A DNA stretch of 44,394 nt from Sporomusaceae bacterium (GCA_018434355.1 JAHDPL010000013.1:1-44394), one strand, 5' to 3'. Shown: positions 7,497-16,618, numbered from the stretch's first letter. Made by a program: numbers and translations. The notes: generated from the sequence alone by a model not told the origin.

Positions 7497-8202
7497 CGGC
7501 ATAGCGGACACGCTGATCGTCGTGCCGGCATTTAATGAACAGAATAATATCCGTGGTGTATTGCGGGAAATACAGGCCAGTTTGCCTGAGGTCGATATTC
7601 TGGTGGTCAACGATTGCTCGCATGACTCAACTGCAGTGATTGCCAGAGAGTTTGACGGAGTGTGCGTGATTGATCTCCCCTGCAATCTGGGGATTGGCGG
7701 CGCGATGCAGACCGGTTTCAAATATGCGTTGAACAAAGACTACCAATACGTCGTACAGGTAGATGGCGATGGACAGCACGTGCCATCGGAAGTCGGCGCC
7801 TTGTTTGAAAAAATGCAGCAGGAACGCTGTGACATGGTAATCGGGTCGCGTTTTTTGGGTGTCGACTCTTTTCGGACAACCTGGTGCCGCCGGATGGGGA
7901 TCAAGGTTTTTTACTGCCTGTTCCGGGCGTTGGTCAATACCCGGATTACAGACGGCACATCGGGGTTTCGTCTGTATAACCGAAAGAGCTTGCAAGTCTT
8001 GGCCCGGTTTTACTCCAGCGACTATCCCGAGCCTGATGCGATCGTGCTGCTGAAGAAACATGGCCTGCGTGTCGCCGAGGTCGGAGTGGAAATGCGGCAG
8101 CGTGAGCATGGAGAATCGTCGATCACACCGATCAAAAGCCCTTATTATATGGCGAAGGTTATTTTGACAATCCTGTTTTCCTGCGCCAGGGCAAGGCGGT
8201 GA
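7465..8202 (+). CDS. GT2 glycosyltransferase, dolichyl/polyprenyl-phosphate sugar synthase type
   Basis: 245 residues. IVVPAFNEQNNI at the N-terminus, VVNDCSHDST, the nucleotide-sugar/metal motif QVDGDGQH and GTSGFRLYNRK are classic for GT-A family 2 enzymes of the DPM1/UppS-sugar class. It has no long membrane tail, only a hydrophobic C-terminal stretch, so it is probably a cytoplasmic-face enzyme that charges polyprenyl phosphate with a sugar. TTG 7465 is the start, with GGAGG 8 bases upstream inside the previous gene. DUF2304 and small EmrE-like genes follow, a common grouping for lipid-linked sugar transfer. Confidence 0.88.
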   Translation: MLQKLGPERHNGIADTLIVVPAFNEQNNIRGVLREIQASLPEVDILVVNDCSHDSTAVIAREFDGVCVIDLPCNLGIGGAMQTGFKYALNKDYQYVVQVDGDGQHVPSEVGALFEKMQQERCDMVIGSRFLGVDSFRTTWCRRMGIKVFYCLFRALVNTRITDGTSGFRLYNRKSLQVLARFYSSDYPEPDAIVLLKKHGLRVAEVGVEMRQREHGESSITPIKSPYYMAKVILTILFSCARARR

Positions 8203-8209
8203 AATATTA

Positions 8210-8590
8210 GTGCCGGCGGGATCGTTCGATAAAATTCAGTGGCTGGGGATCATTTTTAGCCTGATTATCCTGATCTCGGTGATTTTTTTGGTTCGCGAGC
8301 GGCTGATCAAGGAGAAATACTCACTAGTATGGCTGCTTATCGGTTTATTTGTTTTCGTGATGTCGGTGTTTCGCGGTCTGTTGGAAGGATTCTCGGCGCT
8401 GATTGGCGTGGATTATGCGCCATCGGCTTTTTTTGCTTTATTGATCGCTTTCGCCTATCTGTTGCTGCTGAACTTGAGTGTCAGCATTTCGGGACTGAAG
8501 GCGCAAAATAAAGCGATAACGCAAGAAGTCGGTTTGCTACGGCTACGGGTGGAAGAACTGGAAAAAGCGAGGACCCGAACTGACCTATGA
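8210..8590 (+). CDS. DUF2304 membrane protein
   Basis: 126 residues with three membrane segments (about 10-30, 43-60, 70-92) and a charged coiled tail (QEVGLLRLRVEELEKAR). Matches the DUF2304 pattern of small three-helix proteins encoded next to GT2 enzymes. Function unknown; probably assists a membrane glycosylation step. GTG 8210 is preceded by AGGCGG. Its stop overlaps the next start (ATGA). Confidence 0.8.
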   Translation: MPAGSFDKIQWLGIIFSLIILISVIFLVRERLIKEKYSLVWLLIGLFVFVMSVFRGLLEGFSALIGVDYAPSAFFALLIAFAYLLLLNLSVSISGLKAQNKAITQEVGLLRLRVEELEKARTRTDL

Positions 8591-8940
8591 TGAAATTGCT
8601 ACTGCTGTTTGGCAGCGTATCAATGACGGCGCTGGCCAGCACCCTGCTCAAGATCGGTAGCCGGACGATAAATTTTGACGGTGGCCTTTGGACGATTGCC
8701 ATGGGCTATCTGACGTCTCCCGGCGTAATTGCCGGATTCCTTTCCTATGGTGTGGCAGCGGTCCTCTGGGTTTATTGTCTGTCGGTGTTTGACTTGGGCT
8801 ATGTCACCTTTGTCGCCAGTTTTCAGTACATCTTGTTGTTGGCGGTATCGATTTTTGTGTTTAACGAACAGATCAGTCTGCTGAAATGGGTGGGCTGCGG
8901 ATTTATCCTGATCGGCGTAATCTGTTGGTTGAAGGGCTGA
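8587..8940 (+). CDS. Small EmrE/EamA-like four-helix membrane protein, possible lipid-sugar flippase
   Basis: 117 residues, four hydrophobic helices, SMR/EamA fold features: STLLKIGSR in helix 1, SYGVAAVLWVYCLSVFDLGYV, and the C-terminal NEQISLLKWVGCGFILIGV. Half-size EamA proteins such as ArnE/ArnF flip undecaprenyl-phosphate sugars; the neighbouring GT2 and GT39 genes suggest the same here. The substrate is inferred from context only. A drug-export role is possible but less likely. Confidence 0.75.
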   Translation: MMKLLLLFGSVSMTALASTLLKIGSRTINFDGGLWTIAMGYLTSPGVIAGFLSYGVAAVLWVYCLSVFDLGYVTFVASFQYILLLAVSIFVFNEQISLLKWVGCGFILIGVICWLKG

Positions 8941-8945
8941 ACGCG

Positions 8946-9989
8946 ATGTTCCGCCTGACTCCCTATGAAGACATCATGCAACAGGAGTGGGACCGGCTGG
9001 CCCTGCGACAGGGGACAGTGTTTCATACGATTGGATTTCGTCGGATCTTGCTGGAATCGTTCCCGTACCAGTGTGGCTATCAGGCTCTGGTCAACGAGGA
9101 AAACCGCCTTTGCGGCCTACTACCGTTGATTGTCGGACGGGGTCTGAATTTGCAGCGAACCGGCGTTGCGCTACCGTTTGTAAATCAGCTGGATATTTGC
9201 GCCGAAACGAACGAACAGGTTCGCCATATTCTGGACACATTGCCTGAGCAGCAAGAAAAACTGGGATTGTCGGCGCTGGAAATTCGGCTGAAAGACCAGT
9301 CGGTAGCGGCTGACTGCTGGCGGGACAATCAGGCCAATCACACTTTTGTATTGCCGTTGCTGGAGGACGAGGAGCAGACTTTGGCCCAGGCCTCGGCGGG
9401 TTGTCGCAACCACGTGCGCAAGACTTACAAGAATAGCTGGTTCCGGGTGTCATTCGAACAAGACCGTTTACCGGAGTTTTACGAAGTCTACGTCAGGCGG
9501 ATGAAACAACTGGGTTCGCCTGCGCCCAGTCTGGAATTCTTTCAGCGATTTTTTCACTATTTGCCGGGACTGACAACGTTGCTGAGCGTGCTCGAGCCGA
9601 AAACGGACAAAGTGATCGGCGGCATGCTGTTGTTAAAAAGTCCTGGTGACAAAACTTTATATTATCCATACGGGGCAAACCTGATTGAGTATAACCATCA
9701 GTACCTGAACAATTTCATGTACTGGGAAGCGGCGAAATATGGCATTCGCTGCGGATTGCAGACTCTCGACCTCGGACGGTCGCAGACCGGGTCCGGCACT
9801 TATCGTTACAAATCGCAGTGGGGCGCCCAGGCAGTTCCGCTCCATTATCTGCGATGCGGCCCAGCGGCTGGGCAAGCGGTCGCGAATCAGCGTGACAAGT
9901 TTCAGCTGGCGATTGCGCTTTGGCGGCGTCTGCCCAGGGTCGTGACCGATCCGGCGGGGCGGTGGCTGATTCCCTATTTACTGCCGTAA
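8946..9989 (+). CDS. FemAB-like GNAT-fold acyltransferase (XrtA/PEP-CTERM-associated type)
   Basis: 347 residues. Contains paired GNAT-like halves; recognisable parts are HTIGFRRILLESFP, SAGCRNHVRKTYKNSWF, a long FYEVYVRRMKQLGSPAPS segment and LDLGRSQTGSGTYRYKSQWGA near the C-terminus. This pattern matches the FemAB-related proteins found in exosortase (XrtA) exopolysaccharide loci, where they are thought to add an amino acid or acyl group to a glycan precursor. Start ATG 8946 follows AAGGGC and lies 5 bases after the previous stop; an upstream in-frame ATG (8886) would overlap the previous gene deeply. Confidence 0.75.
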   Translation: MFRLTPYEDIMQQEWDRLALRQGTVFHTIGFRRILLESFPYQCGYQALVNEENRLCGLLPLIVGRGLNLQRTGVALPFVNQLDICAETNEQVRHILDTLPEQQEKLGLSALEIRLKDQSVAADCWRDNQANHTFVLPLLEDEEQTLAQASAGCRNHVRKTYKNSWFRVSFEQDRLPEFYEVYVRRMKQLGSPAPSLEFFQRFFHYLPGLTTLLSVLEPKTDKVIGGMLLLKSPGDKTLYYPYGANLIEYNHQYLNNFMYWEAAKYGIRCGLQTLDLGRSQTGSGTYRYKSQWGAQAVPLHYLRCGPAAGQAVANQRDKFQLAIALWRRLPRVVTDPAGRWLIPYLLP

Positions 9990-10024
9990 TTGATCTGACA
10001 TTTTAGAAGCGGAGGCTATGGTTC

Positions 10025-10690
10025 ATGGGAAATTCCCAGTGGCAACAATATTTTGACCAAAAGGCCGCAACGCACGGCGCATCGGTTAAATCATCGGACT
10101 ACTTTGACGATGACAGCTTCTTCGTCCAGCGCGACCATATTCTGCAATGGATCGGCCCGCTGGCCGGCAAACGGATTTTGGACGCCGGTTGCGGCGTGGG
10201 GGCGTTCAGCGAACCGTGGACTCCGGCGAATACGGTTGTTGGCGTCGATTTTTCGGCAAAAAGCCTGGAGTATGCTGCGAAGCGCGGTTTGCAGACGTTG
10301 TCGGCCGATTTGACTGCACTGCCGTTCGAGTCAGGTTCATTTGACTTGGTAGTGTGCATCGGCGTAATCCAGTTGATTGAAAATTTCCAACCGGTGCTGG
10401 CCGAACTGGCCCGCGTGACGAAACCGGGCGGCATGCTGTTGGTGCAGACGTTGCACCGGGGTTCGCTGCAGCGGAAACTGCTGGGGTTGGTGGAGCGCAG
10501 CAAAAAATTCGACCGGATGTATGAAATGGCTGAACTGCGGGATGAATTTGACCGGCTTGGTTTTGGCGAAGCATCCTTTCTAAAGCAGTACCACCCGTTC
10601 AAGACCGTTGACTCGAGTGATAGTTTCGGCGGGATCGGTGACTGGTTCTGCACTTCTTTTGCGATCAGGGGGATCAAACGCGGTGAATGA
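10025..10690 (+). CDS. Class I SAM-dependent methyltransferase
   Basis: 221 residues. Motif I is ILDAGCGVGAFSEP (about residue 45-58), followed by VVGVDFSAKSLEYA, LPFESGSFDLVVCIGVIQ and LARVTKPGGMLLVQT, the full order of a Rossmann-fold methyltransferase (Methyltransf_11). It probably methylates a glycan or lipid precursor, judged by its neighbours; the substrate is unknown. ATG 10025 has GGAGG 9 bases upstream. It overlaps the deacetylase start by 8 bases. Confidence 0.85.
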   Translation: MGNSQWQQYFDQKAATHGASVKSSDYFDDDSFFVQRDHILQWIGPLAGKRILDAGCGVGAFSEPWTPANTVVGVDFSAKSLEYAAKRGLQTLSADLTALPFESGSFDLVVCIGVIQLIENFQPVLAELARVTKPGGMLLVQTLHRGSLQRKLLGLVERSKKFDRMYEMAELRDEFDRLGFGEASFLKQYHPFKTVDSSDSFGGIGDWFCTSFAIRGIKRGE

Positions 10691-11573
10691 ACGCGGCGGC
10701 AGTCAGGTCGTCAATTTGCTGACGTTTGACATCGAAGATTGGTATCATGCCAATTATGACAGTGTGGATTTGTCGGTTGCCAGGGCCGGCGAGTCGCACT
10801 TTCGGGCCAACATGGACATGTTGCTGCAACTTTGCAGCGATGCCGGCTGCAAGGCCACTTTTTTTGTTTTGGGGCAGATTGGCGAGCAGCATCCGGAAAC
10901 AGTGCGCGCGATTGTCCAGGCCGGACACGAAGTCGCTTCGCACGGTTACGGACATCAATTAGCTTATAAACAATCATATGCGGAGTTTAAAGCGGACGTG
11001 AAAAAGTCTGCAGAGATTCTGCAGACTTTAACTGGAGAAAAAGTATGGGGCTACCGGGCGCCTTCCTGGTCCATTGTGAAAAGAAACCATCATTATCTGG
11101 AGGCACTGGAAGAGCTGGGGCTGCAATATGACGCCAGCATTTTTCCAGTCAAGACTTTTCTTTACGGGATTCCGGATGCGCCAACCGAAATTCACCATCC
11201 GACAGTAAACGGGCGGCAGCTCGATCTACTAGAAGTCCCGATGTCGGTGGCGCGAATCGGCAGTCGCAATATCGGCTACTCCGGCGGATTCTATTTTCGC
11301 CTGTTGCCGACCTGGCTAATCAAACGGGTCATCCGGTCCGGCAATGCCGCTGGACGTCACAGTATCGTCTATCTGCATCCTCGCGAACTGGACCCGAGCG
11401 AGCAACGCCTGAAGTTGCCGCTGCTGGAATCGTTCATCCAGTATTACAACGTAGGCGGGACGAAACAAAAGCTGACGGAAATATTGCGTTCGTTCCGGTT
11501 CATTTCGATCCGGCAGCGATTATCTGCTATTGCGGCGTTCCCGGATGAAAAAAGTGGCGGTCAGGCCGATTAG
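10683..11573 (+). CDS. Polysaccharide deacetylase (DUF3473-type, PEP-CTERM locus subfamily)
   Basis: 296 residues. NodB-fold motifs: LLTFDIEDWYH (catalytic Asp and metal Asp), SHGYGHQLAYKQS (metal His pair), GYRAPSWSI, and C-terminal IVYLHPRELDP (catalytic His). FDIEDWYH plus YLHPRELDP is the hallmark of the subfamily encoded in exosortase-linked exopolysaccharide loci. No signal peptide is visible, so it likely acts on a cytoplasmic-side or lipid-linked precursor. GTG 10683 follows AGGGGG; ATG 10608 lies deep in the previous gene. The 3' end overlaps the convergent MFS gene by 54 bases. Confidence 0.87.
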   Translation: MNERGGSQVVNLLTFDIEDWYHANYDSVDLSVARAGESHFRANMDMLLQLCSDAGCKATFFVLGQIGEQHPETVRAIVQAGHEVASHGYGHQLAYKQSYAEFKADVKKSAEILQTLTGEKVWGYRAPSWSIVKRNHHYLEALEELGLQYDASIFPVKTFLYGIPDAPTEIHHPTVNGRQLDLLEVPMSVARIGSRNIGYSGGFYFRLLPTWLIKRVIRSGNAAGRHSIVYLHPRELDPSEQRLKLPLLESFIQYYNVGGTKQKLTEILRSFRFISIRQRLSAIAAFPDEKSGGQAD

Positions 11574-12857
11574 CAAAACAAACAGACAAAGCAGAAACGC
11601 ATGTTCAAAGGCGGCCAGCGGGTAGATTTTCATGCCGTTTTCCGTCAGGCCGGTCCAGTTTCGATCGAGTACCCAGCCGAATGCCGGTTGCATGAGCGCA
11701 GCACCGATGAATGGCCCGCAGTTGGTAATTCCGGCGGCGATGCCGGTCGCCTGCGGCGGATTGACATCCTTAACGCAGGCGATAGTCAAGGTCAGGCCGG
11801 AAATTCCCACCCCAAGCATAAGGGCGATGAGGTAGAGCGCTAGTAGCGGCGGTTTGGCGCCAAAACCAAAAATCAGCAATGCAAGGGATGCGGCAAACAG
11901 CAATGTTGCGCCGATGTAGGGCCAACGGCGGCAATAAATGCGGTCCGACAGGAACCCAAGCAGCGGTGCGCCGATCATATTGCCGATAACCATCAAAAAT
12001 ACATGATGCGCCGCTTCGACGCGCGGGATATGGTAGACCTGCATCAGGTAAGGCGTCCACCAGACCCCGGCGATCGCCATGTAAACCCCGTACAGCGTGG
12101 TGGCGGCGATGACCGGCGGCCAGGTCAGCGGATTTTTCAATACAATCTTGACACAGTCGCTGATGCATAAGGCAGAATTTTCCCAGATGACCGGCGGGTG
12201 TCCTTCGCTGGTCTCGATTTCATTTACGCCCGGCAATCCGCAATCTTGCGGCCGGTTGCGCACAACCAGCCAGCAGACCAGCGCCATCAGCAATGAATAA
12301 AAACCGATTAACTGAAACGCGGTTCGCCAGCCCCACGACTCCACGATGAATGCCATCGGCGAGGCCGACAGCAAAGAGCCTGAATTGCCAATCAGTACAA
12401 TCAGTCCGGACATGGTGGCAAACTCGCGCGCCCGAAACCAGTTGGACTGGATTTTGATCAAGCTGACAAAAATGACGCCGATCCCTGTGGTGGTGATGAA
12501 GCGGGCCGCATATAACAACGAAAGGTTATCGGCCATCGCAAACAGTAGCGCGCCGAGGCCTGATATCAGCAACGCAAGGCTGATGACGCGACGCGGACCG
12601 AATACATCGGCGAAAATTCCGGCGGGAATTTGCAGCGCGGCGTACGTCCAAAAATAAATCGAAGCCAGAATGCCAAGGTCGGTTGCCCGTTCGATGGCAA
12701 AGTCCCGCATCAGGCTATCGGCCACCACGCCAATCACGGTGCGGTGAAAATAGCCGGTCAAGAAGGCGATGGCAATCGTACTCCAGATCAGCAGACGCTG
12801 CCGTTGCCACTGCCTAAGCTTGGCGTTCCAGTCCGCGGACGGCGGGGGCGCGTTCAC
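11520..12857 (-). CDS. MFS transporter
   Basis: 445 residues, twelve hydrophobic segments. MFS signatures include the loop 2-3 motif GIFADVFGPRRVI and the cytoplasmic RNRPQDCG after helix 6. It resembles organic-anion/glycerol-3-phosphate or nitrate-sulfonate-type facilitators, but I cannot fix the substrate. GTG 12857 overlaps the tex stop (GTGA), so it is coupled to tex. The last 54 bases run antisense through the end of the deacetylase gene. Confidence 0.87.
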   Translation of the reverse strand: MNAPPPSADWNAKLRQWQRQRLLIWSTIAIAFLTGYFHRTVIGVVADSLMRDFAIERATDLGILASIYFWTYAALQIPAGIFADVFGPRRVISLALLISGLGALLFAMADNLSLLYAARFITTTGIGVIFVSLIKIQSNWFRAREFATMSGLIVLIGNSGSLLSASPMAFIVESWGWRTAFQLIGFYSLLMALVCWLVVRNRPQDCGLPGVNEIETSEGHPPVIWENSALCISDCVKIVLKNPLTWPPVIAATTLYGVYMAIAGVWWTPYLMQVYHIPRVEAAHHVFLMVIGNMIGAPLLGFLSDRIYCRRWPYIGATLLFAASLALLIFGFGAKPPLLALYLIALMLGVGISGLTLTIACVKDVNPPQATGIAAGITNCGPFIGAALMQPAFGWVLDRNWTGLTENGMKIYPLAAFEHAFLLCLFVLLIGLTATFFIRERRNSR

Positions 12858-15052
12858 TTGCCTGCAGACAGCGACTGGTTTTTTTGCGCCTGTTTTAGGC
12901 TGAGGCCAATGCGGTTGCGACTGGCATCCACATTCAGGATCATGACCTCGATCACATCCCCGACAGAAACGATGTCCAGCGGGTGCCGGAACGGTTTGTT
13001 GCTAAGCTCGGAACGATGCAGCAAACCATTTATTTTTACGCCGATATCGACAAAGGCGCCAAAATCAGTGACGTTGTGCACGGTGCCTTTCACAATCGCG
13101 CCAGGCAATAAATCGTCAAGCTTGACGATGTTTTTCCGGGTTACCGGTAGCGGCAGGTCTTCGCGCGGATCGCGGCCCGGCTTGACCAATGCGGACAGGA
13201 TATCGCGCAGCGTTGGTTCGCCTGCGCCCAACTCTGCTGCCAGGGACGCAACATCGATGGATTGGATGGCCGTCTGCAGTTGCGAAAGCTTTTCGCGGCA
13301 GCGAAGGTCGGCCTTCTTGAATCCGAGACGCTCCAGCAATGCTTCGGCCAACGCATAGGATTCAGGATGCACGGGAGTGTTGTCGAGCGGATCGGTCGCG
13401 TCGGCGACCCGCAGAAATCCGGCGCACTGGACAAATGCTGCCGGTCCGAGACGAGGAATCTTTAGCAGTTCTTTGCGGCGACTGAACCGACCGTTCGCGT
13501 CGCGCCAAGCGACGATGTTTTTGGCGACCGGGCCCTGGATACCGGCGACATGGCGCAGCAGTTCCACTGAAGCAGTGTTCAGGTCGACCCCGACATGGTT
13601 GACCGCCGATTCCACCACGCCATCCAGCGCCTGCAGCAATTCTTTTTGGTCTACATCGTGCTGGTACTGGCCGACGCCAATCGCTTTCGGTTCGATTTTG
13701 ACCAACTCGGCCAGAGGGTCCTGGACCCGGCGGGCGATCGATACCGCGCCGCGCAGCGATACGTCGAGATCAGGCAGTTCGTCTTTGGCCAACTTGGATG
13801 CGGAGTAAACAGAAGCGCCGGCTTCATTGGCAATGACGTAATGCAGCGTTAGTTCGTGGTCGCGGATCAATCCGGCAAGAAATTCTTCCGTTTCGTAAGA
13901 AGCAGTGCCGTTGCCGATCGCAGCAAGACTTACCTGGTGACGGCGAATCAGTTCCAGCATTTGTTTAGCTGCCGACTGGCGCTGCGACTCGCTGTGCGTC
14001 AGGTAAAATACGGCGGTCGCCAGCACGGTTCCCTGCGGGTTGACGATGGCTGCCTTGCAGCCGGTGCGGTAACCAGGGTCCAGGCCGAGCACGGTGTGAC
14101 CGGCCAGCGGCGGAATCAGCAGCAGTTGGCGCAAGTTTCGGCCAAACAGGCTTATCGCCTGCTTTTCGGCGTTCTCGGTCAGGGCGCTGCGAATTTCGCG
14201 TTCCATCGAAGGGAACAGCAGGCGCTTGCAACTGTCCTGAACGGCATCGGCGAGGTCCTGGCTCCATAGCGACGGCGATTTTTGCACTTGCTTCAGGATG
14301 GTGGCGATGAGCGCTTCCTGCGGAATTTCGAAATGGACCTTCAATGCTTTCTTGGTTTCACCGCGATTAACGGCGAGAATCCGGTGCGAAGGCATGTGGT
14401 TGATCGGTTCGCGATATTCCCGGTAGGTTAGAAAATCGGGAGCTTCCGCTTCCGGCACCGCTAACGAAGTCGAAATTGCCGCTGACTTCCAGGTTTCCCG
14501 GCGCAGTAAGGCCCGCAGGTCGGCCCGTTCCGCAACGACTTCCGCCACGATATCCCTAGCTCCTGCCAAAGCGGATTCGGCATTTTCGACGCCGAGTTCC
14601 GGATTGATGAATTCTGTGGTCAGTGCGAGACGATCCGCCGAAGCGGGGTCGGTTTGGGCCAGCATTCGTTCGGCTAATGGTTCCAGCCCTTTTTCCCGCG
14701 CGATTTGAGCTCGGGTTCTTTTTTTCGGTCGATAAGGCAGATAGAGATCCTCAAGCTCCTGCAATTTTTGCGCTCCCTCGATCGCGGCGGTCAGTTCCGG
14801 CGTCAGTTTGCCCTGCGACTCGATGGAGGCCAGAATCTCTTCCTGCCGTTTGGCTACATTGCGCAGATATTGCAACCGCTCCTCCAAAGAACGGATTTTG
14901 TCTTCATCTAGATCACCGGTTGCTTCCTTGCGGTAACGAGCGATAAACGGCAGTGTGTTGCCTGCGTCCAGCAGTTCTACGGTTGCTTCGGCCTGGGCGG
15001 GACGGATGCCGAGCTCCCGGGCGATCATGGCGGGAATGTCTTGTAATTTCAA
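12854..15052 (-). CDS. tex: Tex, RNA-binding transcription accessory protein
   Basis: 732 residues, normal for Tex (about 720-770). N-terminal helical domain with PFIARYRKEATGDLDE, YqgF/RNaseH-like domain with HTVLGLDPGYRTGCKAA, helix-hairpin-helix part (VDLNTASVELLRHVAGI), and a C-terminal S1 domain (GAIVKGTVHNVTDFGAFVDI). Cytoplasmic nucleic-acid binding, linked to transcription and stress. TTG 15052 is the start because AGAGGT lies 8 bases upstream; a longer frame to 15130 would run into the MocR gene. Located 19 bases after the MocR gene. Confidence 0.96.
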   Translation of the reverse strand: MKLQDIPAMIARELGIRPAQAEATVELLDAGNTLPFIARYRKEATGDLDEDKIRSLEERLQYLRNVAKRQEEILASIESQGKLTPELTAAIEGAQKLQELEDLYLPYRPKKRTRAQIAREKGLEPLAERMLAQTDPASADRLALTTEFINPELGVENAESALAGARDIVAEVVAERADLRALLRRETWKSAAISTSLAVPEAEAPDFLTYREYREPINHMPSHRILAVNRGETKKALKVHFEIPQEALIATILKQVQKSPSLWSQDLADAVQDSCKRLLFPSMEREIRSALTENAEKQAISLFGRNLRQLLLIPPLAGHTVLGLDPGYRTGCKAAIVNPQGTVLATAVFYLTHSESQRQSAAKQMLELIRRHQVSLAAIGNGTASYETEEFLAGLIRDHELTLHYVIANEAGASVYSASKLAKDELPDLDVSLRGAVSIARRVQDPLAELVKIEPKAIGVGQYQHDVDQKELLQALDGVVESAVNHVGVDLNTASVELLRHVAGIQGPVAKNIVAWRDANGRFSRRKELLKIPRLGPAAFVQCAGFLRVADATDPLDNTPVHPESYALAEALLERLGFKKADLRCREKLSQLQTAIQSIDVASLAAELGAGEPTLRDILSALVKPGRDPREDLPLPVTRKNIVKLDDLLPGAIVKGTVHNVTDFGAFVDIGVKINGLLHRSELSNKPFRHPLDIVSVGDVIEVMILNVDASRNRIGLSLKQAQKNQSLSAGK

Positions 15053-15071
15053 GGGAATGCACCTCTTTTTC

Positions 15072-16586
15072 TTAAATGATGGGACGTCCGGCGCTGGCGG
15101 CAGGTAGCGATTCTGCCGCGGTTGCGACATTCAACGCTTTGGCCAGGCGGCGGATTCCTTCAGCAAGCCGTTCTTCATCGTGGGTGGCAAAACAAAGGCG
15201 GATTTCATGGCTGACAGCGCCATGGGCATAGAAGGCGTCGCCGGGGATGAAGGAGATGCCGAACGGAGCAGCGCGACGCAGCAACTCGGTCGGCAGGATG
15301 GTCGGGTTTAAACGTCCCCAGATGTAGAGGCCGCCTTCCGGCAGTTCAAATCGCATCGCCGCGCCGCAATACTTTTTGATCGCCGCCGCCATGGCGTTGC
15401 GGCGTTTCTTGTATTCACGCCGGACCATGGCCAGATGCAGCGGCAGGCTGTTTTCTTCCAGTGCGGCGTGGACGATCATCTGGGCCAGATTGTTGCTGTG
15501 CAAATCGACGAACTGTTTTTCCTGGGCCAGGCGATTGATGACCGGCGGCGCGGCATGGACCCAACCGGTCCGCAGTCCAGGGAACAGGTTTTTGGAAAAG
15601 GTGCCAAGTTGGACCACCCCGCCAAAACTGTCCAGCTGTTTCAACGAAGGCGGCGGCGGTGAACCATGATAAAGCAGACTGTACGGGTCGTCTTCGATGA
15701 CTGTGAGCCGATGTTTTTCAGCCAGGCGGAGCAACTCGCGCCGCTCAGCCAGTTCCATCACGCTGCCGGTAGGATTTTTGAACGACGACATGGTATAGAA
15801 TAGTTTGGGCCGATAGCGGATTAGGTAGTCTTCCAGCATCGCCAGGTCAAGCTTGTTGCCGGGAGGCAAAGTCAACAGCCTGGCGCCGGCGGCTTCGAGC
15901 AACTGAATCGCTCCCAGATACGTCGGGGATTCTACAATAACATAGTCGCGCGGTTCGATGAAAGACTTGACAAGTAAATAAAGCCCCTGTTGTGAACCGG
16001 ACACGATGAGGATCTGATCGGGAGTCGCCGGATTGTCCAGACTGGTCTGCCAGGCTGCAAGTGAACGTCTTAGCGGCAGATAGCCTTCGGTCGCGATCAG
16101 GCCGAAATCCGCCGCGTCGATGGCGCGTTTGTTCCTGTCAAGGGCCGATTGGATCATTTGCAGCGGATAAAAGGCAGGGTCCGGCATACCGGCGGCCATT
16201 GAAATCATATCATCGGCGGTGGGAGAGGCGATGATCGAGCGGATGATCGAAGACAGGGGCGCTTTGTAACCGGGGGCAAACAACTGATCCCAGGGCATCT
16301 GCGTTGATTGCGACTGATTGGGCGTGGAACCGGCGCTGACAAAAGTGCCGCTGCCTATTTTTGTAGATACCAATCCGCGTTCTTCAAGCAGACTGTAAGC
16401 GTTGATTGCTGTAGTGCGACTAACGCCGAGCAGACGCGACAATTCACGCTCCGGCGGCAGCTTTGCGCCGACAGGTATTGAGAAGTCGCTGATTTTGGCA
16501 GATAGCGCAGTGGCGATTTGCAGATATAATGGCGTTGATTGTGCGGGATTCAGGCGGATGCCACTTAACATTTTGGTAATGTCCAT
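15072..16586 (-). CDS. MocR-family regulator: GntR HTH fused to PLP aminotransferase
   Basis: 504 residues. Residues about 20-85 are a GntR winged helix (LPPERELSRLLGVSRTTAIN, LEERGLVSTKIGSGTFV). Residues about 110-495 are a fold-type I aminotransferase domain with SGSQQGLYLL, ESPTYLGAIQ and the PLP lysine in GTFSKNLFPGLRTGW. Such proteins usually sense PLP or an amino-compound and regulate a divergent gene; here that is azlC-azlD-aminotransferase. ATG 16586 is used with GGGAGG about 11 bases upstream; GTG 16598 is possible. A 17-bp palindrome overlaps its leader (16602-16618). Confidence 0.93.
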   Translation of the reverse strand: MDITKMLSGIRLNPAQSTPLYLQIATALSAKISDFSIPVGAKLPPERELSRLLGVSRTTAINAYSLLEERGLVSTKIGSGTFVSAGSTPNQSQSTQMPWDQLFAPGYKAPLSSIIRSIIASPTADDMISMAAGMPDPAFYPLQMIQSALDRNKRAIDAADFGLIATEGYLPLRRSLAAWQTSLDNPATPDQILIVSGSQQGLYLLVKSFIEPRDYVIVESPTYLGAIQLLEAAGARLLTLPPGNKLDLAMLEDYLIRYRPKLFYTMSSFKNPTGSVMELAERRELLRLAEKHRLTVIEDDPYSLLYHGSPPPPSLKQLDSFGGVVQLGTFSKNLFPGLRTGWVHAAPPVINRLAQEKQFVDLHSNNLAQMIVHAALEENSLPLHLAMVRREYKKRRNAMAAAIKKYCGAAMRFELPEGGLYIWGRLNPTILPTELLRRAAPFGISFIPGDAFYAHGAVSHEIRLCFATHDEERLAEGIRRLAKALNVATAAESLPAASAGRPII

Positions 16587-16601
16587 TATGAAAAACACCT
16601 C

Positions 16602-16618
16602 CCAATTCGGCGAATTGG
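16602..16618. promoter_or_regulatory. Palindromic operator candidate in the MocR/azlC divergent region
   Basis: CCAATTCG-G-CGAATTGG is a perfect 8-1-8 palindrome. It sits over the ribosome-site region of the MocR gene and about 90 bases before azlC. Nearby (16619-16654) are two TTG-ATAT-like AT-rich steps. Autoregulation by the MocR protein is the simplest reading, but MocR factors often bind direct repeats, so this remains unproven. Confidence 0.45.
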
